In this document: positions 49,024 to 61,600 of the stretch, in pieces
Numbering within the stretch: position 1 is the first letter of the stretch
Layout of the letters: every line of letters begins with the position of its first letter
DNA from: Theobroma cacao
Lineage: Eukaryota; Streptophyta; Magnoliopsida; Malvales; Malvaceae
NCBI RefSeq assembly: GCF_000208745.1
Contig: NC_030850.1
Coordinates: 5,980,957 to 6,044,956 of the forward strand
DNA length: 64,000 bases
Direction of reading: 5' to 3'
Notes under the pieces: generated by a model
Told to the model about the DNA's origin: nothing
Database searches by the model: none
What the model saw: the letters and a program-made list of their open reading frames with translations, nothing else
Program-made: the position numbers and the translations under genes

Positions 49024-51604
49024 TGCTATACTAGTTTTAACTTATACTATTTAGTAATTACCACTATCTCACTATGAATTTTGTCATATGATGTCTCCAC
49101 ATAGTACCAAATAAATTCAAGTTTTTTTAAATTTTGAATTATATTAAATTTATTAATATTCTTCTGTCTAATTATCATGTTACACAAACAAAGAGACAAT
49201 AACATTTTTTTTAGATAAGTTATAAATTTATCACTTTACCTAAAGTGATGTATTAAATTTATTAATCCATCTTTGAATAGGAGTAATATTATCATTAAAT
49301 TTTTTAATTTAGTTCAAAAATTTTGTAAAATCTTCTTACAGAATGTTCTTTTATCATAGTTTTTTTTTTATCAATTTTGAATCAAATTAAAAAAAATTAC
49401 AATGAAAAAATTACATTTATTCAAAGATGAATAATAGTTTTATTGCAGTTTCAATTCTTTGATACATACAACTATCCAAGGATTTAACTCAGTTTTCTTT
49501 TTCTTAATGATTTGTATTAAAGTAAAAACAAAGTTATAAAAACTATATTATAATTGGAACAATTGATTACATGGTAATTGATTAACGGAATACACCTTTG
49601 AAGAGTCTATCTTCTTATAATTTGTTGCATTATCCATTTCTTTTCTTAGCAAATGAAGGATAAATAATCTCTAAGAACACATGAACATTCGAATCCTATC
49701 TCGACTATATAAGAACTAATTTCCCCTTGGACCGGCCCTTTGTTCATTTTCTATTGCATCTCAAGCTTGACCTTTCAACTGAACTTCGTAAAAGAAAAAA
49801 CTCAACCCTCGACTTATTCTGATGTTTTTATTTAAAAAAAAGAAGTTGTAATTAATGTATATTAAAAGAAAAAAATTAGTTTAAGTAACTTTAACAATGT
49901 CTATAATATATAAAATTTATTAACTCAAGTCATTTACTTGCATGGGGCAGTAGTGAAAGTTTCTACAATTTTACTAGTCTTAAATTAAATTGACTTAAGG
50001 TCAATACCTGTCTTTTAAAGTAATTCTCAACGGTTTAGTATGCATAAAATCTATTTGTGAGTTGCCACGTGCCTACCATGGCCTGACACATGACATCATT
50101 TATAATTTTCTAACGTAATATCTAAAAACTTTTTAAATCATTTAAATGAATTATTAGCTTTTATTACGTTTAATTTTTATATTTTATTTTAAATTAAATT
50201 ATTTTATAAATAATAATTAATTTAATTAAAAATATTATTTATTATTTTATAATGCATAATATTAATATAATTATTTATGTTATATTGATATATTATAATT
50301 AATAATAAAGTAATATATTAATTTAAAAATTATAATATAATTACGTTATATTTTTTATTTATTAAATTAATATCATATTATTAACATAAAAATCATATAT
50401 AATATTTTAATTATTGATAATTCATTTATTTAATTTAAAATAAAAACATAGGAAATTAATAAAAACACTAAAAGAAAGCTTTTAACGGTGATTACGAGAG
50501 AGCGCGGCAGAGAAAACAAAGTAACGAAGAGAGAGAGATTCGGGAGAGCAAGGGTTGTGCGAGACGAAGGGATTAGAAAGAGAGAGAGAGAGAAAGTTGG
50601 GAAGGAGCAGTTGATTAGATCAGAGATCAATGGAGAGGGTAGGAAGGAAGGAGGGAAAAGCAGAATCTTTTTAAGAAAACAGAACAAAAATCAATGATTC
50701 CATCCCTGGCCCTTTCACCATAAAATTTTAAACCAAAACTATAAAACAAACTGACTACTAAAAAACCATATTTAACTAAACCTTTCATCCAACAAATCAC
50801 AAAAGAAAAACCGCAGTTGCATCCCAAAAATCAACCATTAGCCAGCCAAGGAAGAAATCCTTGGGTAGGAGGAAAGGAATAAGGAAGGGAAATAGAAGAA
50901 AAAAGAGACAGAAAACAAATCAGAGAAATCAAAGTAAAAAAGGGCTCAGTGCTCAGAGAGAAAGAAAGAGCAGAGGAGTTTTTTTCCTCAAAGATTTTCC
51001 AAAAATACTTCAAAACCCCAAGAAAAAAATTTGAGAAAATGGCTGATAGACTGTTCGGGCTGACCCGTTGATGGTTTGTGCAGTAATTGGCGGCGACGAT
51101 GATGGTGGAGAGTGAGAAGGGTGATGGAACAGCGTCTTCTGAACGAGAAATGCAAAAGAGCAAATTAAATATATGATTAAATAATATATTTAAAATATCT
51201 AATTATCATAAATGATAAAATCATATATGATTTTTTGAATAAAAAGCATACCAATCAGTTATTAATTTCATGATAATAAATAAAACATTACATAATTATT
51301 CTTAATATAAATGTGAAAATTGATTTTTATATGGTAAATAAAGTATGCTTCTACAAATAAACACTTAACTAAATAAAATATCAAAATTATTAATTATATA
51401 TTGTAGAATTGATGAAATCATATATTGGTTTTAAATAAAAAACTTATCAAACAACTACTAATTTCATGATAATAAATTAATTATAATACAAATGTTAAAT
51501 TTGATTTTTAATATTCTTTATATATTTTCTTCTAACGAAAGTTAAAAAAAGTAATAACATAAAAAAAAAATACTTAAATGAAAATAATATAAATAAGTTA
51601 TGAC

Positions 51605-51643
<39 letters not shown>

Positions 51644-52848
51644 TTATTTTATAAGAAGTGATATTTAATGCATGAAAAGTATGTTCATGCTTAAATTTTA
51701 TTTTTTTAAAATGTAATTTTGTGAGGAGCAAGTGGGTGTTAATAGACGTAGAAACAGCTGGCTTGCAGAAGCAGGAGAAGAAAGAGGGGGGTGCGGTTGC
51801 TCGCATCTCGAGGCGGGGATGGTGATCGGAGAGAGGTAGACCCGTGAGATGTCTCCCGCACAGTGATGGACCTGAGGGCGCACGCAAAGACATTAAATTC
51901 CAAAGTACGAAAGTACAACCTACCTATGCTTGGAAAGTTCTATATAGCTGTCAAAGACGTTTCATGAATGAATTAATGACTGATTGTCAGAGTCAACTAC
52001 ACTACACAACACCACATCCTACTTTTTCTTTGTTGGGGAAAAAATAGTAACATGCAATTGTTTCACAAATATCTACCAATCATGTCCCAAAAAGACAAAT
52101 TTTAGCTAGTACAATTTCAGTTATGGGGGAGGATTGGTAATGTCACTTGATATAAAGACCCAACAAATTGCAGAAATTTCAAGTTTGTTTAGCTAGAATG
52201 GATGCCTAATAAGACTTGCTAGCCATAATAAAGACCCAACAGATAGCCGAAACATTAATTTATTACAGAGAATTTTGCCATAAATATGAAGACCAGTTTC
52301 CTTTGATAATGTTGGGGAAATCAAACAAAGTAATGAAAAGTTTGAGAAAGACAAAGAATAAGTTGCTGCGGGGAAATTTATTGCTTGGCTACTTGGTAGA
52401 GTTCTTGGCTCCATCTTTGATGGTTGTTGATGGCTCTTGTCTTTAATTTTGCAAGGGCTTATTTATGGGCAGAATTGGGCTTCAAACTTATTTTTCCTGC
52501 AATAAAACAATGATATTACAGGCAAAACAAGTGTACAATGGAGGTGAAAACGCTGATGAGAGATTGTACGGATGATAATGGCCGTAAGTTTGCCTTTTCC
52601 ATGAGATGTATCTGCATAAATTCTGTTTCTTATGACTTCAGTCGTACGGTGGAGATTATGTATGCCTAATTGAAGCCAATGAATGTGCATTTGGAGGGCT
52701 AAGTGTAAAACAATTTCCCTCCATCACACCTATGTAGTGCATGCAGTAACATTAGAGGAATGAGTGAGCGAAATGATTGATTCCTAGCCGTCGGCATGCG
52801 GTATTGTGAGCGAAAAAGAGCTTCCGATCCATACAACTTGTACCCAAC
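49024..52848. other. Intergenic DNA without a confirmed gene
   Basis: Mostly AT-rich. Two less AT-rich islands stand out: 50480-51150, purine-rich on the plus strand and carrying open frames such as 50831-51163 (-), and 51720-51890. Read on the minus strand the first resembles a CT-rich plant leader, but no coding sequence follows. I cannot support a gene in either. Confidence 0.5.
51607..51640. repeat. (TA)n microsatellite
   Basis: About 17 TA units in an AT-rich intergenic stretch. A similar shorter run is at 2418-2439. Confidence 0.9.
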
Positions 52849-54118
52849 CAGGGGCGGAGCGTCCCTTTGTAACGGGCATGGCTTTCCAAAATTTTTAAAT
52901 TTTTTTTATATTATATATTTTTTAATAAATTTTTTAAATAAATTTTTATTAAATAATTAATATAATTAAAAAAATAAAATAACCTTATAAGTTCATTCAA
53001 TTTTATTCAATTTTTTATTTTTAAAATTTTTTAAGTTTCTCCACCCATCTTTTCATTTTTTCTTTTCTGTCATTGTATTGTAAAATTATAAAAAGGTAAA
53101 GTTTTTATTTAATTTTTTTATTTATATTATCATTATTATTTATATTTATTTATTTAATTATATTCTATTTGTTCATATATTTTAAATTTTTATAGATTTT
53201 TTTAAATTCTACGAATCATCAACCACATTCTATTTGCTCAATCATGATTTTTTTCTATTATGTGGATTTTATTTTTAATGATTTTAATTTTTAAAATTTA
53301 AAAAATTATTGTATATATAATTCTCAAACATAAATTCTAGTGTTGCATTATTGGTTGTTGTTTAAAATTTTACTAATATGTTATTTTTTATTAATCCTAA
53401 TTATATAAGAAAAAAATTATCTTGAGTATATGATTTTAATGTACTTTACATTTTATATTTAGTTGAAAGAAAATTATCTTGAGTATAAAAAGAAATTATT
53501 AATTCTGTATATCATATTTAACTATTTATATTTTACGCATTATAGTTTAATATTTAGTATTACAAACATAAATATAATAAAATAAGAATATTAGATGTTG
53601 ACTATATTAATTTTTTAGTCGTTTATATTTTTTAATAAATTTAAAAAATATTATATATTATATAATATTTTTAAAATTTTTATATATTAGATATTTTAAA
53701 TTTTATATTTTAAAATATTATATATTATATAATATTTAAAATTTAAATTTTTATATTATATAATATTTTCAAAATTTTTAAATTTTATATATTTTATATT
53801 TTTAATAAATTTTTAAATTAATTTTTGAAAAAAACAAAACTTCAAAACAAAATGAATGATAAGTTTCTTATAAATAATTTAGTTATTTATATTAAAAAGG
53901 ATATTACCATCATCAAACAAAATTTTTTTAAAATACTATTATAACTTTTTTTCTTTTATTTTTTTTATTTACATGTTATATAAAATTATTAGTTATTATA
54001 AATTTTTTAATTATCAATAGTTAAGTTTAATATATTAATTTTAAAAATTTTTAATTTTTATGTTTCTTAATCTTTGATGCCCTAATAAAAATTAGCTAAT
54101 GCCGCCCTTGTATCCAAC
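52841..54118. mobile_element. Non-autonomous hAT-type element with 8-bp target duplication
   Basis: The element proper spans 52849-54110. It begins CAGGGGCGGAGC and ends GCCGCCCTTG, so the outer CAGGGGCGG is inverted (CAAGGGCGG) with one mismatch. The flanks are TACCCAAC (52841-52848) and TATCCAAC (54111-54118), an 8-base duplication with one substitution. Eight-base duplications and CAGGGG-type ends are hallmarks of the hAT superfamily. The 1.26 kb interior is almost all A/T and has no transposase frame, so movement would depend on a transposase from elsewhere. Confidence 0.78.
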
Positions 54119-54938
54119 GTTTCTCTCAGCTAGCTATGGGGAATTATGGCTGGATGGATCGTCTCGTGTGCCTGGCGTCTGACCTTAATTAGCTGCATGC
54201 ATACCATCCAACGTACCTCGATTAAACTACAGTCTCTGCAAAGAGAATATTTGACGGAAAAGAGCTGCCATAATGGAGGTTGTTTCAATGGCTACCTACG
54301 CCATCAGGTTTCAAGCTAGTTGTGAGTGCATGAGAATTGAGTTTGTACTTGTTATTTAGTTATTATACATGAATATGTAGAATGGGCTTCGTCTACATCT
54401 TGTAGAACTGGATCGATTGGTCCCGATCTTTGTGAGCTTGCTCGGAGGCTTTAAGGACCTTTGAAAATTTGACTTTAGGCTTTTTAGAAGTTGACCCGAT
54501 GTTGTTGCTAAGATGGTCTGGCATAGCTTTCAGCTTCAGTTGATGTTGGCCCAAGCATTGCTAAGGTAGGTCCTTAAGTCTTCGGCCTCTCTTGATTTGG
54601 GCTTTGTTGTCGTAATGGTCCCTATGTCTCTAACAAGTAATCAATGGGAATTTTGTTGTTGCTTAATGAAAAAATCAAAATAAAAAAAGTTAGACGAAAA
54701 TCACACTTGACAAAAACATGAACTTGAAGATCCCAAAATGTCAGAACCTCTTCTTATCAACTATAATTATTGAGTACTATAATTATTAACAGTCTCTTTT
54801 CAGTTCAACAATGGCTTCCTGAGTACTATAATTATTGGGCCAAAAGCCAGGACACCAACTGACAGTTAAAAGTTTAACACTCTCCCAAACTATACTAATC
54901 TCTACCTATCAAAATTCCCAACTACCCATCCATCAACC
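54119..54938. other. Upstream region of the F-box/kelch gene
   Basis: Moderate GC at 54120-54650, then A-rich text near 54665-54690 that could be the tail of a retrocopy, but no source is recognisable. The final 250 bases are the likely promoter and leader of the F-box gene. Confidence 0.45.
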
Positions 54939-56036
54939 ATGTCCACCAGCACCATCGTGGAGCCAACGCCGCCACCTCCGCTTATCCCATCCCTGCCAGA
55001 TGACGTGGCTTTGAACATCATAGCTCGTGTCCCAAGATGCTACCACCCAATTCTTTCATTAGTCTCAAAATCAATGAGATCCCTCATTTCTTCCCCTCTC
55101 CTTTACACCACTCGTACCCTCCTCAAATCTTCCCAACACTTCCTTTACATCTCTCTCCGCCTCCCCACCAGCCCAGTCCTACGCTTCTACACTCTCTACC
55201 AAAATCCCACCAAACCAGAAAGTCCCAGAAATATCCTCGTCCCTCTCCCTCTTATCCCTTCCACCTCCCTTGTCGGCTCCGCGTTTGCCGCCCTCGGCCA
55301 CAAAATCTACGTCCTCGGAGGCTCCATGGCGGACATCCCTTCTTCACACGTGTGGTCCCTTGACTGCAGGACCCACACTTGGGAACCAGCTCCAAACATG
55401 CATGTTTCCCGCGAGTTTGCCGCCACCGGAGTCGTCGACGGTAAAATTTATGTCATCGGCGGCTGCGTTGTTGATAATTGGGCTCGGTCGAAGAACTGGG
55501 CTGAAGTTTACGATCCCGAAACGGGGAAATGGAATGCGGTTCCGAGCCCCGTTGAAATCCGGTATAAGTGGATGCATGCAAGCGCGGTTATTGATGGGAA
55601 AGTTTATGCAATGGCCGATAGACATGGACTTTGCTATGAAGTCAAAAGTGGGAGTTGGGGAACGGTGGACACTGATTTGGATAATGGGTGGAGGGGAAGA
55701 GCGTGTGTGATTGATGGGGTTTTGTTTTGTTACGATTATTTGGGGAAAATAAGAGGGTATGATGTGAAGGAAGGGACTTGGAAGGAGTTGAAAGGGTTGG
55801 AGGAAGAATTGCCGAGGTTTTTATGCGGTGCTACGATGGCGAATTTGGGAGGGAAGTTGATAGTGGTTTGGGAATCAAAAAATGAAGGTAGCAAGGAAAT
55901 GGAGATTTGGTGCGCGGAGATTGAGGTGAAGAAGGATGAAGGAGGGGAGTTGTGGGGCAGAACTGAGTGGTCTGATGTTGTTCTTACAGTTCCTACAAGA
56001 TCTTCCATTGTGCATTGTTTGGCGGTTACATTGTGA
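54939..56036 (+). CDS. F-box/kelch-repeat protein, SKIP6-like
   Basis: An intronless gene of 365 residues. The F-box lies at about residues 16-60 ([20 protein letters not shown], then [18 protein letters not shown]) and would bind the SKP1/ASK adaptor of an SCF ubiquitin ligase. Kelch repeats follow from about 120. The clearest are [20 protein letters not shown] with TWEPAPNM, then [10 protein letters not shown]…[11 protein letters not shown] and [15 protein letters not shown], which likely form a substrate-binding propeller. A Pro-rich N-terminal tail precedes the F-box, as in Arabidopsis SKIP6 (At2g21950). The gene is next to shikimate kinase as SKIP6 is in Arabidopsis (from memory), which supports orthology. 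ATG 54939 is the first in frame. Codons in the first half are noticeably more C-rich than in the second half. Confidence 0.93.
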   Translation: MSTSTIVEPTPPPPLIPSLPDDVALNIIARVPRCYHPILSLVSKSMRSLISSPLLYTTRTLLKSSQHFLYISLRLPTSPVLRFYTLYQNPTKPESPRNILVPLPLIPSTSLVGSAFAALGHKIYVLGGSMADIPSSHVWSLDCRTHTWEPAPNMHVSREFAATGVVDGKIYVIGGCVVDNWARSKNWAEVYDPETGKWNAVPSPVEIRYKWMHASAVIDGKVYAMADRHGLCYEVKSGSWGTVDTDLDNGWRGRACVIDGVLFCYDYLGKIRGYDVKEGTWKELKGLEEELPRFLCGATMANLGGKLIVVWESKNEGSKEMEIWCAEIEVKKDEGGELWGRTEWSDVVLTVPTRSSIVHCLAVTL

Positions 56037-58642
56037 GATTGGATGGAGGATTGTCTGGTAAAGTTTATGGTTTGAATTCTTTGATTTTTGCATTGTTGTA
56101 GTAGTAGATGTTTTTTTTCCATAAACCTAATTTTGAGCCCTGGTTATGCAGATTACACATATGTACTATTCTCTGTTGTTAACAGTCATCATGCATTATG
56201 AAATTTCATCTAATATTTTAACCTTGTATAACTAATTTCCGGTTATACTCTGCATATCCAGGCACTCAGTATGACCAATTCTTTTGTTTCCTGAAAAATG
56301 GTATATTCAATATGTGGCAACCTTAAAGCTTCAGGACTTAGGATTGTGCTACATGGCTGCAGCTCATGAGTCATGTGTACCCCCCTTCCTCCAATTTCTC
56401 TATCAAGACAAAATCCACTCCTTTCTCTTTAGCATGTAGATCAAATATGGTAATAGCTACCCTCTGTGGTTAACATACGGCTTGTTCTTTTTGTACCTGG
56501 ACTTGCCACATCTTGAATTTTTACCACTAATATCTACTTTCTGTGAAAAATTAAAGATACCTGGTCAAGACACAAAATGGGATATCAAGAACATTGTTCT
56601 GGAATTGTTGATGGTTATGCTGTTATATCTTTGTGCTATGTTGATATTTGAAACGTGCATAGTTTATACTTTTTCTGATATTAAGATGAAATTGAATTCA
56701 CAAATTATTGGACCTGGACTAAGAAGGCAGTAAATTTTTCTCTTGCAGTAGTCATTTTTGTCTGATTCTACATGATATCCTGTTGGCAAGGGTTAAGGCT
56801 ATATTACTGTTGCAGGCATAACTAGATTAGAAAGAAGATTCGAGGCCTTTCAGTTGATATTTACATCCCTTTTGCCATATCTCTTCTAATTTTAGGGAGA
56901 AATTGGTGAAGCAACATGGAGTAGTATATTGTTTTACCACCTCTTATTCATGCTACTTCTTGGCAGTTCTATTTCTTAACCTCCTTGCTTGCTCTTACTG
57001 ATTCAAGGTCTGATAAATCAGGAAAAAACCTGTCCTTTACAACCATCAAAGAATGAAACTCTTGAAGTGGGACCTATTAATACTATCTTTATTTATATTT
57101 TTGTCAAAATTTTGCTTGTATTATCTTGGTTATCTTCTAGACTATAGCGATCAACTTTTCAAAATTTTAAAGCTATTTACTTATTACCTTGTTGATAGTT
57201 TGCTGGTTGCAATTTTCTTAGTTACCTTTTTGATGCTGTTCATTGATGTAACACTGATGTTGTTCTCTTGACCAGGAGGAATATGTGGAGCCAGAGGGAG
57301 CAAGCTTCAGATTGAGCCCCATGAATGTGAATGTTATCTCCTTGGAATGTCATCGCAACGACCTGCGAAATTGTTTCTCCTTTGGCTCAGGTTACTTCTC
57401 TCAAAGCAATTTACAATTGGAAATAACAGATATTGCCCCGTCTGAGCCATTCAAAATAAAGGGAGTTAACTACTCCTTGTGTGTCTGTTGTACAATGTGA
57501 CTAGTGATTCCTTGTCGATATTGGTCCTTGCCAACTTATGCTTTGCATATGTTAAAATCTAGATGTTTGTCTGTAATGAATTGATGGAAGTTGGAACTTA
57601 TGGTAAGCTGTAACATGTTTATGTGCTGATAATTATCATTTTTAATTTCTGTTAGGTCTTTGGTGCTTCATTGTAATTGAATGAACATATGGTATGATGC
57701 TAACGGAAAAGCTTGGGCCCGTAATTGCCTCAGATCAATCTCTTCTGTTCGGCTCCATCTCTTATTTAATTGGAGCAATGAATGAAATCTGTAACTTTGC
57801 TGCCTAAGTTCTGATACACAAGTTAGTGGTTCATTTAAAGTAGCTTTTAGGCAGCCATGTCGGTAGACAACTCTCACAGATACACTATTTTCATTTCCCA
57901 AACTGTAGCCTTCAAGTCTTTTTACTTTAATTATATGGGTGGAAAGTAGTTAGAACCTATAAACATCTCCACTCAATGATTGCATTAAATTGATGAAGAA
58001 TTGCAATAACTATGATAATCATAAGGGAATTACTTACAAAACCTTTTCCTATTTGTACAGCGTAAATGCTGAACAGTTCCAATCATAGAAGTTTAAGTTA
58101 ATATTATTACTTTTCATGTCAGTATCTCAGAATGCCCCTAAATAGAAACTAGTTCCCTTTCTCTACTGACGGGACAAAAGGATGGAAAGAAAAACTATTT
58201 TCCTTCCTTTTTCCTCTTCCCAAACACACCGTTAAGGTGCTGGGGGCCATATGCACGGACTGTCCATGAAGATAATTTACATTGTGACATTTGGTAAATG
58301 AAACAATTACAAGAAGAAAAAAAAAAGAATTTCCAGTTCGTCGATTAGCCACAATTCATGCAACATTTCACAGAGCCCATTTTCACTTGGTTCAAGTTCA
58401 GCACAAAAATGCTGAAGAATGCCTTTGTCTCAATGAAACAATTAAGGTTTCGTGGACCGGGCAAACATATACAACTGCATCATCATTAGCGCAATACATG
58501 TGGAATTTCACGACTTAGTTGTGTAAGCAAATGCACTGCATGGTGGCAGTGCTGCCCTAGAAAAACTAGACACATTTGACATGCTATGTATATGCTACAA
58601 CTAAGATGAAATTCAAGCACCATATTTAGAGCTTTGTCCAAA
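56037..58642. other. Region between the F-box gene and shikimate kinase
   Basis: 3' side of two convergent genes. An acceptor-like TTGACCAG at 57269-57276 is followed by less AT-rich sequence to about 57500, with a 71-codon frame at 57285-57500. This may be a spliced 3' untranslated exon of the F-box gene rather than a separate gene. Nothing else is recognisable. Confidence 0.45.
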
Positions 58643-61600
58643 CTATAATCCTGCAATGGCCATGCCACCTTCTTTCTTTAGGTACCCTTCAATTTGTTCC
58701 AATGCCTAACAAGATTGTAAAACCATTTAGCCAACATCTTAATTGAATAACAGGAGAAAGACAGAGAAAGAGAGAGAGGGGGGGGGAGGGAGACCTCAAT
58801 TGCAATCTCTGTTGGAGTAAGATCTGATACATCTGTATAACCTAGTTTGCCTGCAATTTCTGAAAAAAATTCGAAAAAAGTTGGGTTATTAAAGGCAAAA
58901 TCATAGGCAGGAAAAAAACATAAACACTAGAGCAACACGAGCATGAACATGCCATGTCCAATGAAGATACAAGGGGAATAGGATGGAAAGAAACAAGTAA
59001 AGAAAGAAAGCCCATGACATCACACAGTATGTTGCATCTTCAGAAAATGTAAACAAGTTGGAAGAAATGAGCACCAATGCACTCAGTTTCAGAAGATCTT
59101 GTCCAAACGTACATGACAATAAAAAAAAAAACCATATAAGTGTAAGACAGGTTCAAGCATACAACCTTCCAAGGAAACCCTTGCATTTGCTTTAGCATAA
59201 TTTTTACCCCTCTGCTCCAAAAGATAAGACAGACGCTTCAAAGCCTGTAAAAGGGTCAGAATGTCAAAAACTCAAATGCACTAGAAGATATGATACCAAG
59301 ACTAAGCAAGGAGTGTAAATAAAGTCAGCTATGGACTACCTTTGTATATGGATCACCAGGTTCATGATGCAAAAGTGGGCGAGAATGGGTACCTACTGCA
59401 GCAATTCTCTGTGCCAAGGCTTCCAAAGGTACATCTAACCAGACACTAATCCCCTTCTTCTGCATATAGTTCCTGATAACCCAAATAGAAGAGTTTCAGA
59501 CTTTTATAGCTGACACAACAGAAAACCAAACCCATAGAAAGTAGAACCTAAATCAATTAAATTCCCCTGTACCAGTTCTGATCCCATACAACTGCACCTC
59601 CACCAGTAGACACAACAAGTTTTTTCTTTGAAGAGAGCCCCTGCAATACCTCAGACTGGAAGACAGGAAGAAGAATATAAAAGCTTTTATTCAATTGGAA
59701 ATGTGCACATGTATTAGAATGTACACAGAGATTAATTCTACTATCTCGTGACAAACAGACATAAGGTACAATTGGTACTGTTTCCTCAAAGTAATTAGAA
59801 GCAATGGTTTAGAATAAGTGACACTGGAGACTGAAATCAGTGGTTCAAGTCAGTGAAATTTGCCATCTGGCTTACCATGGCTCCCCTTTAGATTAGTGAA
59901 ACTCACATGGTCATGTTAGCCAGAACCAACTCCAAATGTTGGTCTAATTTCCATGTCTGCAATAATTTTCTGTAACTAATGGCTGAATAGGAAGGTTCCT
60001 ATTGACATGATATGTTAATTTTCATACTTTTGACATGTCAAGAAAAATTTTAATTCGGTCTTCTTTACAATGGAAACTCATATCATCCACTCCTGCATGA
60101 GACAGCAGCAGACATCATGCTTTAGTGACACCAATACTAGTTTACAATCTTCAATGATAGAACATATATGCAGGCATCATTGTTGTGATAATTGCACCCT
60201 TTTAACTATCAACCTTGTCATGTCCATTAAGTTTTAGAAAAAGAAGATAAATTAAATTAAATTTAAAATAGAAAATAAACTCAAATCAAACCAATCCAAT
60301 TAAATTTCAAATAAAAAGCATTATGCCCCAAAATCAAATTTCAAATAAAAATGAAACTCAAACCAACTTGATCCAAAAAAAATTGCCACGGAAATATTGA
60401 CAGTCAATCCCACCCATTGTTACAATGGCTTACTTTTTCTACATGAATTATCAACATAACTAATAATTCAAATAAAATACATTGAAGACATGCAAGCATA
60501 ATTGCATAAAGAGTGGGAGTTATCTGACTAACCTCCTTCTTTCTGAAGAAATTCTCCCCATGAAGCTTAAATATTTCAGCTACAGACATTCCATTTACCT
60601 CCTGCTCTATTAATGTGTCACTGAAAATTATAGCATAAAGACATTCTTGAGACAGATATTAGAAAACCTGTTAAGCAGTCCATTAAATTGGAAATTGGTA
60701 GACATCCAGGAAAGAATTCTGCTTCTGCAATATTTAACCTAGACAATTATGTATCTAGAGTAGATCAAATCCCCTTCGGAAAGTGTAGTCTATTGTGAAC
60801 ATACCAATGTCTGAATTATTCAAATGATGCATAGTCCAAGACCCCTCCTTGGGACCAAAGAATTAATTCCATACTAAAAACTACAAAAAGACCACTTGCA
60901 ACACTGAGAAGAACTAGGAAATTAAAGAGAGGTGTTTGCCATAGCTTGAGCATATTATTTTTCTTCTTTCCAGTATCTAATTGGAGAATGAACATTTCAA
61001 TCAGAGGACTCACAAACCTGTCAATGAATGAATAACTGAGTACATGAGATAGAATCTTTCCCACTGTCGTTTTTCCAGAGCCCATCAATCCTGCATATTC
61101 ACATTCATAAAGTTTAGCTACCAGAGAAAGTAAGTCAGTGACTACATAAAATTAAAGGACTTGGACAAAAGAAAAACTGACCAACAAGATATACACTGTG
61201 CCCATTTAAATATGGCTCAATCTCTTGTGACTTATTCTGCAAATTTTATTCACATGAAGTAAGATACACTGGCAGAACAATTTCAGATGCACAACAAGAG
61301 AGCTTCCATTCTTAGTGTTTTAGACCTTAACTAAAAAAAAATATTTAACAGATATAGATTCCAAAACACTAAATGGAAGACATAAAGATAAAATGAAAAA
61401 AAAAAGTATCTAAGCACCTTAACATACTTTATGAGCCAAAAAACTAAAGATATAACAGGGAATTATTTCTTACCTTTAACGTTAAAGTTTCATCATACGG
61501 TGCATGAAAGCTTCCACTTTCCAATGTTGAAGCTACAAAATAATATTTTGAAATAAAAAATTGTTGTTTTCAGTCATTTGTATAATAAAATTTTCATAAT

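Noticed and set aside
51495..51893. A 132-codon minus-strand frame near 51.7 kb
   Set aside because: About half of it runs through a TA microsatellite and AT-rich DNA, and the remainder has no family resemblance in either of its two overlapping frames.
54380..54690. Possible retrocopy ending in an A-rich tail before the F-box gene
   Set aside because: The tail is interrupted, no coding trace is visible and no target duplication was found.
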